A stretch of DNA of 64,000 bases, from positions 173,046,501 through 173,110,500 of the forward strand of contig CM028131.1 of NCBI GenBank assembly GCA_016271365.2. Direction: 5' to 3'. Each line of letters starts with the position of its first letter. Position 1 is the first letter of the stretch. Made by a program: the position numbers and the translations under genes. Of this stretch, positions 47,043 through 57,608 are shown piece after piece. Origin of the DNA: Neoceratodus forsteri. Its lineage: Eukaryota > Chordata > Ceratodontiformes > Ceratodontidae. The notes below the pieces were generated by a model. That model was not told the origin of the DNA. It was given only the letters and a program-made list of their open reading frames with translations, and did no database searches.

Positions 47043-47615
47043 CCTGCTTCCCTGCCTCTTGTCTCCTTTCCTTTGTCTGCTCCTTATTTTGCTTTTTCTC
47101 TCCTGTCTTGAATTCACAATCTTAGGCTTGCTTCTACATGAGTGCCTTGTCTCCTATACCTCTGACTTCTATCTTGGCTTTTACTTCACTTCTCCCTTCC
47201 CCTTTATTTCAGGGGCTGTGTGTTGCATAAAACACCTGCTTCCCTGTCTCCTTTGTCTGATCTGCTTATTTACCTTTTCTATCTGCTGTTTTGTGTTCAC
47301 AATCTTAGGCTTGATTCTACAGTGCCCTGTCTCCTATAATACTTCTGACTTCGTGCTTCTATCCTGGCTTTTACTTCACTTCTCCTTCCCCCTTTATTTC
47401 AGGGGGCTGTGTGTTGCATAAAACACCTGCTTCCCTGTCTCCTTTGTCTGCTCTGCTTATTTACCTTTTCTATCTCCTGTCTTGTGTTCACAATCTTAGG
47501 TTTGATTCTACAGTGCCCTGTCTCCTGCAATACTTCTGACTTTGTGCTTCTGTCCTGGCTTTTACTTTACTTCTCCCTCCCCCTTTATTTCAGGGGCTGT
47601 GTGTTGCATAAAACT
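47043..47615. repeat. Three tandem units of ~192 bp
   Basis: Units start near 47043, 47235 and 47426 (CCTGCTTCCCTG-CTC). Each ends in CCCCTTTATTTCAGGGGCTG and TGTTGCATAAAAC. Units 2 and 3 are very similar. All are pyrimidine-rich on plus, and the CTTTATTTCAG ending looks like a splice acceptor in every unit. Confidence 0.85.
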
Positions 47616-48420
47616 TCACTTTTTTGTGTGGGCTTCCTCATTTTCTAGGTCACTGAAGACTTCTTGGGTTCCGTGCTTTACTTTTCTCGATGCTTTCCAG
47701 TTCACTCAAGACTTCTTTGCTTTATTCTTGCTTTACTTTTCAAATGCTATGCCTCATGTTGCTGCCTTAATATGATCTCCGTTTGTCTTATATCTCTTAT
47801 TACTTGCAACATGTACTGAATTGATTTGTCTCCCTTTATTTCTCAGGTTTTCTCAATGCAGCTCATATGCCCAGCCTGCTTGCTTTGTAATAAAACCACA
47901 CTGACTATAAATCTGTCTTGTCTCCCTTTATAATTCAGGAGCTTTGCTTGTTTTCTCTGACAGGCAGCTTCACTGACTATCAGGCTTCTATCTGTAAATT
48001 CTGATGCCTTCAGCTTGCTGCTTCTCTCATTTCTTTTCTATCTTGCTGTTTTGCATTAAGCACTACCTGATATGATCTCCCTTTGCCTTATATCCCTTAT
48101 TTCAGGTTTTCTCAATGCCTAGCTTGCTTGCTTTGTTATAAAACCACATTGATTACTTTTCTATGACTATCTGTTGTGTCTCTTTATATTCAGATACTTT
48201 GCTTTTTCTGCCGTTTACTCATGTTATATTCACTCTGTAGCACATTTTATTTTCATTCTTTTCTAAAGTATTCCCTGTCTTTAAGTTTCATCACGCTAAT
48301 TCTGTTGCCTTCAGCTTCTGCTGCTTCTCTCATTTATTTTCTTTTCCAGCTTTTCTATCTTGTTTTGCATTAAGCACTACCCCCTGAGTCTCCGTATTGT
48401 TTAAATCATCAGCCTACCTG
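47616..48420. repeat. Pyrimidine-rich region with diverged repeat pieces
   Basis: Continues the composition of the 192 bp units with looser repeats: CTTTATTTCTCAGGTTTTCT (47835), TTATTTCAGGTTTTCTCAAT (48098), CTTGCTTTGT(A/T)ATAAAACC (47880 and 48130), TTCTGCTGCTTCTCTCATTT. No coding sequence is recognised. Confidence 0.5.
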
Positions 48421-49185
48421 CCATCGTGATCGTTATGAAATAATCATGCTTTTCCCCCATAGCTCTGTGCCCATAGCTGTCCTCCCATTTAAAAAAAAAT
48501 CTTCAATGTTTTCTGCATTCCCTGCCTACCATAAACACTGCTCTTCTGTCTGGCTGCCTTAAATAACAGAAACATTTTTTTTTCAATAGTCAGGGAAGAG
48601 TAGAGCTACAATGCATCTGTTCCCTATCACTGCCACTGCCCAAGTGAGTAGTTTTCCACCGCAAGCCCTCCCAAGTCCTGCGAGTAGCCCTTCCGATTGG
48701 CGGGAGGAGAGATGTCTGTGTAACTGCACCAATCAGGCACAACTCTCCTCCACACCAAGATTCCGATCATGTGGGTGCCAGTCTCCAACTTACTGTGGTC
48801 ATGTGGGTGCCAGTGACTGTGATATGCACAGTTAAGCACTCCCGGAGGTCACTGCATGAACTCTCACAATGTTTCTGCTACTTTCTCAGTACTGACTACG
48901 GCTGCTTCTTTTCGCCTCCGTGGTGCTAGGGGGATTGGAAAATATCGTCACATGGGTCATGGCTTCGCTGGTGGGGATGTGGCGAGCGGCAAGCAGGAAC
49001 AGAGATAACAATACAAGGTGTCAAAGAAAGCCAGCATACAGGCCAAAAATACATAGTCACAGGCTAGGCAAAAGACTGAAATATAAGTCACAAAACACAG
49101 AGACCAAACATAAGTCTCAGATATGATACATAAAGTGCAAAATGCATTCAGGTACACTAATAGTGCACAGGTCAATAAGCAGATT
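48421..49185. other. Possible promoter-like patch, no gene seen
   Basis: 48690-48740 has two CCAAT-type boxes in opposite orientation (CCGATTGGCGGG and CACCAATCAGG). 48768-48816 has two copies of CATGTGGGTGCCAGT. It lies upstream of the minus-strand hAT remnant, so it may be its old promoter. This is inference only. Confidence 0.35.
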
Positions 49186-49189
49186 GGAA

Positions 49190-50000
49190 CTCTGAAATTT
49201 AGTACAACACTTCCCCTTAGCAAATGGTGGTGGGATTTAGAATAAGGAGCCAACAGCAGAAGCCCCAAAAAGTGAAGGAAGAGGATAGGAGTGGTAGAGG
49301 TGAATGTAGCAAGGATGAGACACTGCTAATAGGTTGGGGGGGTGGAGGGAGGAGATGCCAGTGATTACCCAGAAGAGCAGTGGCATTTGGCTTCAGACAG
49401 TAGCCAGTCTTTGAAATTGCTTTTTGAAGGAGAGATGGGAGGTGGAAGAGCAGAGAGATGCACTGAGTCTGTTCCATAGAGAGGGGGCAGAGATGGAAAA
49501 AGGCTTTACTACCCATTGTAGAGGAGATTTGTGGAACTACCGGGGGGGATGGATGATTCACAGAGACTCCTGGCTGCTATTGTGCCCCTGAGGAGGAATG
49601 AGTATGGGGACAGGTGTCTGACTCACAGAGTATTGTCAGCTAAACAGCCAAGGGCATAGTTGAACCATCCTTGCAGTGGGAGCCAACTAAGTGACTGGTA
49701 CAATACACAGTGATGGATAGAAAAGGGGGCATGGAGGACAAAGCAACAGATACTGTTGTAGGCTGAGTTCAGTCTACAGCACAGAGCTGAGGATATGAGG
49801 GAATAGACAGGAGAGCAATATTCAGGGAGTAGTAGAATGTTTCCTTGTGCAATTGCTAGGTGCACCTCATAAGAAAGGAACTGATTTAAGCGGTAGGTGG
49901 CACCTAACTTCTGATTAACTCTGTGTACAGAATTATTGATATGGTTGCCGAATGTAAGAGAGGAGTCCAGAGTGACACTTAAGTATTTAAAACTAGGGAC
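49190..50000 (-). pseudogene. L2-like LINE ORF2 C-terminus and 3' end
   Basis: Minus strand. From 50000: a FKYLSVTLDSS-type start, then 49865-49623 IAQGNILLLPEYCSPVYSLI and CVLYQSLSWLPLQG, and 49561-49217 ISSTMGSKAFFHLCPLSMEQ. This is the block order at the end of L2-clade ORF2 (PEYCSPVY; LSWLPL; PLSMEQ). It is truncated upstream at the adjoining palindrome. Confidence 0.7.
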
Positions 50001-50040
50001 ATTTTCAAGGGGTGGACCAGCAGGTGGGGTCTAGTGGCCC

Positions 50041-50310
50041 ACCACCCTCCCCACCCCAACAGACAGTGGTCAACCACCCCACTTCCCCATCCCTGACCCA
50101 CTTCTGCAACTGGCACTTCCCTCCTCTCACCACCATGGCCTGCTGCAGATTGCAGTCGCACAGATCATAAGCATACTGTCACTGTGGTCTGTGTGAGTGT
50201 ATTCTGCAGCTGGCTGTGGTGTGAGGAAGGAAGTGCCAGTTGCAGAAGTGGGTCAGGGATTGGGGAGAAGGGCAGTTGACCACTGTCTGTTGGGGTGGGG
50301 GGTGGGGGCA
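50041..50310. repeat. ~270 bp palindrome
   Basis: CCACCCTCCCCACCCCAACA, then CAGTGGTCAACCACCC and CCCACTTCTGCAACTGGCAC at the left, are mirrored at 50228-50310. The centre is near 50175. Arms are ~110 bp with moderate decay. Confidence 0.8.
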
Positions 50311-50688
50311 TTACATCATCGGGAGTATGATACAGGTTTTCATGTATGTTCTTCTGGTGATTGGGAATTGGGGGGGTGGACTATGTGGGGATTGGCAAGG
50401 GGGGGTGACAGTAACCTGGCAATGCCCAGTTCTGGGCTTTTTGTTCCTTGGCCCACCTCAGCTGCCCCCTGTCTCTTGTCCTGGGTTGCATCCCAGCCCT
50501 GCATGACAATCTCCTACTGCACCCCACTTCTGAGTGCAGGACCACATGTTGCGGCTAGTTCAGAAGGTTTACCACAAGTGGCAAACCTTCTAAAATAGCA
50601 ACTTTTGCCCTTGCCACAGCTGCTTCTGATGCAGCCCCCTACTTTGCCGCAAGTTGCATCCGACATAGATGGCTTTGAAAATAGGGCC

Positions 50689-50990
50689 CAACATGTTAAA
50701 CAGTAGTAGGGAAGTGCAAGACAGACTTAAACAATTCAAAATTTTGCATCACTTTTATCTCACCCCCAAAAAACATGAGGTCATGGGATTTTATCAGACT
50801 GGGCTCTGCTGGAGATGTAACCATCCCCATGCTAGTATGTTGCACATACTTTGGGATTGTTCAGTTATAAAAAGTTTTTGTTCTAGGGTAATAGATTTCT
50901 GTTCAAATGTTGTTAACTCTCATGTTCCTTAGGATCCACATATCTTCATACTAGGACTCTTCCCAGATAGTTGCTTCTTAAAACAGTCTC
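50689..50990 (+). pseudogene. Tx1/L1-type LINE ORF2 C-terminus (part 2)
   Basis: 50669-50932 gives LKQFKILHHFYLTPKKHEV and CWRCNHPHASMLHILWDCSV, the cysteine/histidine motif near the end of L1-clade ORF2. This is the direct continuation of 43560-43925. It runs into the retroviral LTR at 50991. Confidence 0.88.
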
Positions 50991-51351
50991 ACATTATATA
51001 ATTTTGTATAGTCATCAGTTTATGAACAAAAGAGTTCTTATACAGAGTCTTACATAACTCAGTGTAATAGTACTAATCACCAAAAGGTGGCAATGCCGAC
51101 TTACATATCATAATTACTCCAAGGACACAGATGCCTTGGCATCTTACAAGTAAGAAATACACAGAAAATACATAGGATATATGTATTAGCAAGCAAAGTG
51201 TATTACAACAATATGCATTCATATCCTGACATGTACTCTTGTACGGTAGATGCCCTTAGCCCTATATGTTAGTATTACATATGCTTAAGTGCTAGCTGTC
51301 TACGGTGTACCTCTGAGGGTACTAATTAGGGTGCAGGGACCTTGTATAACA
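50991..51351 (-). repeat. 3' LTR, truncated to its U3 part
   Basis: Aligns with 60520-60882. It lacks the equivalent of 60179-60519, that is the promoter-proximal U3, R and U5, and so also the polyadenylation site. The truncation point abuts the L1-type LINE. Confidence 0.88.
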
Positions 51352-51364
51352 TTCCCCCCCTTGT
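51352..51364 (-). other. Polypurine tract
   Basis: AAGGGGGGGAA on minus, immediately before the TG start of the 3' LTR (51351), where plus-strand DNA synthesis is primed. Confidence 0.85.
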
Positions 51365-51419
51365 TGCCTCCAAGGGCAACACAGGCAAATCTAGGGAAAG
51401 GCCAGAGAGCAGTGGTCAT

Positions 51420-53778
51420 TTACAAACCCGACGTGCGAGATTTGTAAAGGAACTTGAGCTGCTCACGGTGTTGGTGCAGTGTGTGCTGTAGGCAGCAAAG
51501 TATAGCAATCAAGATAAAGATTAAAAATGCTTGTATAATAACAAAACCTTTAAAGGTAATCTCCAACCAGGTGTTAGTCAATGCGTCATTCATGTCACCA
51601 TCATTAATCAATGAGAGGATAGCTTCATTGGCCTTGGTCATAGTATTGCTGATGTGGATGAGGTGTGTGTCTTTCCTGTCTAAAAGTGATTTTAATGTAA
51701 GTGTCAGAGGGTCTATGTGTACATTACAATATGGTAAGTATTCAGACAGTGTGAGCAGTTAATCGGGGTTACCATCAATGATGTCTGCATCTAGCAGGGG
51801 GAAGGGGGGTTATAACGGTATGCCCAATGACAGTCTTCTGGTGGGAGACAAAACAGAAATTGGGGTACTCAATAACACATGTCACAGATCCATAAGTATA
51901 GCTTTTAAAGTTAGTTACCACACAGTACTCCCCATCATAATTATACTGACAGCAAACAGTGGGGAGTCTTCACTTTTGCAACTGGACAGGGCAGGTGTAG
52001 GCCGTCTTTGAAATCCGTGTTGACAGGCGATAAACCTCCTCACGATATGATTGGTAGAGCTCATCTGGAGCCAAAGTCAAATCCAAGGAATTTGTGCCAT
52101 TCTTGGTGATGTCATCATCCATAGTGAAAGTCCAATCAATGCTATCTAGAGAATAACCAAAAACAGGCTGAATAACATCAAATACATCACATCGGCACAA
52201 GTAAATGTATTGCTTCTTTGCACAGCAGTCCGTATGCGGAGCCACCCAGGCATCCAGGAAAGGATGGAAAACCAGTAGAGGCGGTAGAGCCAGGCATTCT
52301 CTGTAGATGTCTTTGTCCAAATGCCTGATTGAGTGAACCAGTGCAAGCTTGTCGAACAAAGCTGTAGTGGGATCAAAACGTGGTAAAGACACAGTAAAAG
52401 AAACAAACATGGTATCTGTTATAGAACATTTCTTAGTAGCGAAACAAGGACCAGTATTAGGGTGTCTGGTCACAAACCACAAGTTCCTAGCTGTGGAGTG
52501 AGGAATGGTTAAAGCTTGTTGCATACACATAGCAATACAGCAAGGGGTTTTACATCGTGGACAATACCATTTGGAAATGCGTCTGTCATGTATGATATCA
52601 GGGATTCTTCCAGATTCAAGATCATGGAAGAGATTGTTGATGGTAGTGATGATGTATGAGCCATAGGCAGAGCAAAGTATTTCTCTAGCAATATATTGTT
52701 TATCTGCTTCTTTATTGTTTTGTTGTATGAGTGCGTTGATCTTATCTCTTGAATCAGTGAATGCCTTAGCAATGTTGCGCATGTTGTATACAGTGTATCT
52801 TTCTTCCTGACTAAGGCCATCCACACCATGCAATAATGGGGGTAATACATTATTAACCAGGCCAGTGGAGAACTTGTCAGAATGAGCTTTGATAGCAGCA
52901 ATGTCTGCTTTATTCCAAATAGACATAGCTGTACCAAAAATGCCTGTGACAGTACCGGTTGCACCTGTAATATCAGAACTGTCAACTTCATGTGTCTTAC
53001 GTCTAAGAGTTAGATCATCAGGAGTGGGTTTTCTCCTGAAGTTGCCTCTTTGTTCAGTAGACTGGACCCCGGCAATAGGGTCTTGAGTACAAATCTGAAG
53101 TGCAGCTTAGCTATCAAGCAATAATGAACTATAAAATGCTAAAGTGTTAGTTTTGTGACACATACCAAATTCTTTCATATTCCAGTAAGTAAGATTAAAC
53201 AAAACAGGTATATGCATAAACTGTAAGTTATTAATCAATGAACCTGGGAGGGCAGTGGCTGTTAGACCACTATGGGGACCGGAGTATGCTTTGGACATTC
53301 CAAAAGCTGTCTATCAGTGGGTGGTAACACAGAGAGATACATGGCTGCAGAAGCCATGTGGTGTATAACACAAAAGCTTCGAGCAGAATCTTTAGACAAA
53401 GAATTACTGTATGAAGGATCAATTAAGACAGTAATGTTGTACAAACCAGAATGTCTTAAGGCAGTTTGTAACAAGGACAGAGAACCATTTTGGGATAATT
53501 TAGCATTGGGCCAACCCTGGAAAGTTCCTTTGGAGAGTTTGGCCACAGGGAGAATTTGTCCTTGCGATGTGGTTTGCCACTCAATCTGAAGGGTAGATTT
53601 ATCAGCAACAACAACCGAGGCAGTGAGGTAAGCATCAGAACCTTCCTGGACAATGATCAAACTATCTGGTATATTGATGGATACTCCCTCTGGAAGAGGT
53701 GTCGTAGGAAGTTCGTACCGTGCCTTGGATACAGGGGATAACTCCTGAGATGAGGAGATAATGGAACAAGATAGCCAT
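51420..53778 (-). pseudogene. env: Retroviral env with an Ig-like SU region, broken
   Basis: The start ATG at 53778 follows a splice acceptor and encodes a hydrophobic signal peptide (AILFHYLLISGVIPC). A frameshift near 53725 leads to 53700-53400, an Ig-like domain (IEWQ in strand C, NGSLSLLQTALRHSGLYNIT). SU is short, about 250 codons. It ends in a basic stretch (TLRRKTHE, ~52995), then a Gly-rich fusion-peptide-like segment. TM (52926-51970, 318 codons) has a helical region and CPRCKTPCC, a CX6CC motif (residues 122-130 of this frame). A further Cys-rich stretch continues in another frame to an in-frame stop at ~51760. Last comes the membrane anchor FVIIQAFLIFILIAILCCL and a ~20-residue tail ending at 51420. 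Confidence 0.85.
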
Positions 53779-53790
53779 CTTGTCAATGTA

Positions 53791-53812
53791 TCTGAAAAGC
53801 AAAATCAAAGAT
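53791..53812 (-). promoter_or_regulatory. env splice acceptor
   Basis: A pyrimidine-rich TTTGATTTTGCTTTTCAG on minus, 14 bases upstream of the env ATG and after the end of pol at 53857. Confidence 0.7.
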
Positions 53813-53856
53813 TAGTATGTTAGTACTATTCTGCCCAATGGGGTGAGGAAACATAG

Positions 53857-56800
53857 TTAAGCTCCTTTATACAGTTTCAGCTGGTTTGCATGTAACCATT
53901 TGTCAGTCAACTTATTGTTATGCAGGAGTCTAACCTGATAGACTGCTGGACAAAGTTTGTTGACAATGGGGTATGGGCCTTCCCACTTGTTGGAGAAGGA
54001 GTGGGTGGGATGTGTAAATTGGAGTACCATTACCTGATCTCCAACCTGCCAATCCACTTCTTGTTCGTATTTGTCAAACTGTATTTTGGATTGTTGCTGG
54101 GCCTTGCACATGCAGTTGGCAGCATACAAGTGTGTGTGTATGAGGTCTTTTCTGAGTTTTTCCACATATTGGTCTACAGACACACGGTCTGCAGTGGGTT
54201 GTGCAGGTCACACAGCAGGTGTTCAGGTAATCTCATCTGTCTTCTAGTCATCACCTCAAAGAGTGTGAGCTGGGTGGTGGCTGAGGGTGTACCCCTAATT
54301 GCCATAAGAAGTAACAGCAGTAGGGAATCCCAGGTTTTGGAATTGTCCTCAATGAATTTGGAAAGCATTTGCTTAATCCATCTGTTGGCTCTTTCTACTT
54401 GACCTGAGGATTGGGGTTAGCAAGGTATGTGGAACTTCTGTTGAACTCCAAGGAATTCAAGGGATTCTTTCATCAACTCACCTGTAAAACTGGTTTCTTT
54501 GTCAGAGTCTACCTTGAGAGGTAGGCCCCACCTGGAGGAAATCTGTTCCACCAGGATTTTGGCAGTGGTTTTTGCAGTGCATGTTTTAGTGGGGAAAGCT
54601 TCAACCCACTTAGAGAAGAGATCAGTTACCACAAGAGCATACTTGTTATTTCTGCTGGTGTTGGTGAGGGGACCAATAAAATCAATCTGTATGGCATGCC
54701 AAGGGCCAGAGTGTCATTGTGGTAAGAGTTTGGCATTTCATTTGGTAGGGATGGGGTTGTTTTGTGCACAAATGAGACAGTTGTCTATGTACTGTTTGAC
54801 ATCTTTGGTGACACCAGGCCACCAGGCGGTGGTCTTAAGCCTTTTGAGGGTATTTTCCACTCCCTGATGTCCACCAGTGGGTGTATCATGCACTTGGTGC
54901 AAGAATTTGGATCTCAGGTATCTGGGGACCACCCACAACTTGGTGGTGGAATCATTTGGTTGGTACCAGATGAGCTTGTCATCAGGTGACAAATGTAACT
55001 TATCTTCATGCCTCCAGTAGGGGTTGTGTGTGGGAAGTTTCTCTTCGGTACTCTTGTCAAGGAATCTGAACACTTCTTTGAGTTCAGTATCAACATGTTG
55101 GGCTGCTGAGATGTCCAGGGGGGAGAAAGGTTCAGGTTTATTCCTGAGTGCTGCAATCTGCATGGCCACATTGGCCTGTGGATGGTCCATCATCCAGGTG
55201 TCCCCCCCTCGGGCCCCTTCCTTGGCAAGGGTGTTTTCTGTGTCATTGAAGGCATGGTAGGGGTCCTGGCAAGAATGAGCTTTGACTTTGTGTACATAGA
55301 GTTTGTGTGCATATTTCTGTGCCAGTGAATGTATGTATATTACCAATTCCTTGTACAGTACTTCACTGGGCTGCCATTAGAGGAAAGGAAGGAGTTCTTC
55401 TGCCAGAAAGGAAGAAATTCTGTAAGAGAACAACAAACCCAGTTAGAGTCTATAAAGATGATAGTATCCTCGGTCCCATGCTGGATGAACTCAAGGGCAC
55501 AGGCCACCGCTGCCATCTCTGCATATTGTGATGATGCTACACTACAGAGCTTAGATATTTTAACAGTGTTCCTGTAAGGGTAAATCACTTGAATACCCAT
55601 CCCTGCAATTTGCTCTCCCTGATAGTAGGATGCTGAGCCATCAGTAAAGACATGCTACAAAGAGGTGTTATCATGTATTTGTGGATTTTTCAGGGAGGAA
55701 AGGACCTGGATCTGGAAGACCAGGTGACTGCAGTGTACAATCATGGGGTTCTTCTTGAAAAAGGAGTTCATGAGCCAGCATAGATGGAATTTTTGCTGGT
55801 TGTACCTGTAGGTCTCTATCCTGGAGAAGAAGTGACCAGTGTGTCAGTCTGGTGTTAGAGACTGACCCATCCTTTATTCTGTCTGAGAGCAGAAAGGTAG
55901 CTGGGGTGTGGTTGGTGTTGATGATCAGTGGAGAGTATCCAGTGATATACAGGAAGTGCTTGACAGCCCAGTAGGTGGCCAGAAGGTTCCTTTCACAAAG
56001 ACTGTACTTCTGTTCCACTGGGGTCAAGAGCTGTGATGCATATGCAATGGGTCTCAGGGTGCCATGTACCTTCTGGGCCAGCACTGCTGACATGGCAATG
56101 TCAGAGGTGGCACATTCCAGATGAAATGGTAGTGCTGGATTGGGGTTGACCAGAGCTGGGGCGGAGGCCAAGGCCTTCTTCAGTGACATCACAGCCTGGA
56201 TGTGTATAGGGCCCCAAGTCCATGGGATGTCCTTTTTGAGTAACTCATACAGAGAAACAGCTTTCTGAGCAAAATCACAAATAAAATCTATTGAATAATT
56301 CACCATACCTAGAAACCTTCAAAGATTTGCCAAGCTAGTGGGCAATGGCAAGTCCTACAATCCCTGTACCTTCTTCCAGGTAGGGCTTCGACCTTGGTCA
56401 GTTATTTTCAGACCTAGAAAGAGTACTTCTTTCTGACATAGTTGTGCTTTTGCGGGATTGAATTTCAAGCCTGCTGTCTGGATGAGAGTCAGTAGTTCGT
56501 CCAAGAGATCCAGATGTTGTTCCTGTGTGGCTGTTGCCAGCAACTGGTCATCCACATATTGCAGGAGACATTGGGGAGTAGAGAAACTCTTGAGGGCGTC
56601 CATCATGTGCAGATGGAACAAGGACGGGCTGTTATGGAATCCTTGTGGCAAGCAAGTCCATGTGTACTGTCTTCCTTCAAAGGTGAAGGCAAACTTATAT
56701 TGACTCTTGAGTGCCAATGGTAATGACCAAAAACCATTGTAAATGTCCAGGGCACTGAACCATTTCAGGTCAGGAGTCAAGAGTCACAGAATATCAGGTG

Positions 56801-57608
56801 CTGATGCCACAGTTGGGGAACAATTTGGGGAGACCTGATTCAGTTTCTTGTAGTCAATAGTAAGTCTCCAGGTGCCTGTGGGTTTCTTCACGGGACACAC
56901 TGGGGAGTTGGCAGTGGGAATGCAAGTTCTGATTACTCCTTGCTTGAGGAGTGACTTGATTGTTTCTCTAAGAGAAGGCAAGGCCTCACTTGGAAAAGGG
57001 TATTGCCTTTGCCTCTCGTGTGCTGGGCCTGGCACTTTGATGACAGTGTGCATTCTGTCACAGTCATGTTTGTTAATTGCAAATGCCTCCAAATGTCATT
57101 GCAAAATGGGGATAAGTTTCGGGACTAGTTCATGAGCTTTGAACAAATCTATGATGTCATACTCCTTGTAATTGGCAGATATTGTTGCCACAACATGTGA
57201 ATCAGGAATCAAAATGGTATGGTATTGACCCTGACTCTGTATCAGTAGCATGTTAGCTAGATCCACTACACAGCCGTGTGGTGCAAAGAAGTCAATTCCT
57301 ATGATACTAGGATGATCATGCATTACCATTAGTTGGAAAGTGTGTGAGGCCTTTAGATGGCCTAGTTCTACTGGTAGGGGTAGAGAGCAGTATGCAGGTA
57401 GCCTAGTACCATCAACTCCTGACATGTTGGTCCTCCATCCGGTGGACCAAGGGGATGTGTCTGGATGTTCATCATGTAACACAGATACAGCTGCACCTGT
57501 ATCTAGCAAGATTAATAGTAGGCAGCCCCCGACCTCGGCCTCGGTGCAGGGCCTTCCATTTGTATCCAAGACTAGCTTGTTTACAATCTGGACTGGGGCC
57601 TGTAATTT
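53857..57608 (-). pseudogene. pol: Retroviral pro-pol, broken
   Basis: Domains in order: protease with LLDTGAAVSVL (57569-57096); RT with TWRLTIDYKKLNQV (57092-56784) and FSALDIYNGFWSLPL, LPQGFHNSPSLFH and active site LQYVDDQLLA (56780-56355); tether (56306-55671) with RPIAYASQLLTPVEQKYSL; RNase H (about 55600-55200) with AEMAAVACALEF and YVHKVKAHS; integrase with the HHCC finger (HQVHDTPTGGH...CLIC, ~54800), catalytic Asp in IQIDFIGPL (~54690), Asp in VDSDKETSF (~54525), Glu in GQVERANR (~54390), and a GPY/F tail (KWEGPYPIV). Most of it lies in one frame with in-frame stops near 57096, 56784, 56355, 55671, 54738 and 54417. Shifts occur around 55600-55340 and 54180. Every catalytic residue named is still encoded. 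Confidence 0.93.

Larger units (their letters stand above)
43931..50688. mobile_element. ~6.8 kb TIR-bounded insertion splitting the L1-type LINE
   Basis: The left end GGGCCTGATTTTCAAAG and the right end CTTTGAAAATAGGGCCC are inverted repeats, and the same LINE continues immediately outside both. The ends resemble GGGCC-type PIF/Harbinger termini. No transposase of that type is seen. The interior holds a hAT transposase remnant, tandem repeats, a LINE 3' end and a big palindrome, so it may be an old non-autonomous element swollen by later insertions. Flanks AAT (left) and AAC (right) may be an imperfect 3 bp duplication. Confidence 0.65.

Noticed and set aside
44705..48545. hAT termini around the transposase (AGTGTTTTAAAATT left, CAGTGTTTATGG right)
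   Set aside because: Only about seven bases match and the flanking 8-mers differ, so element ends could not be set.
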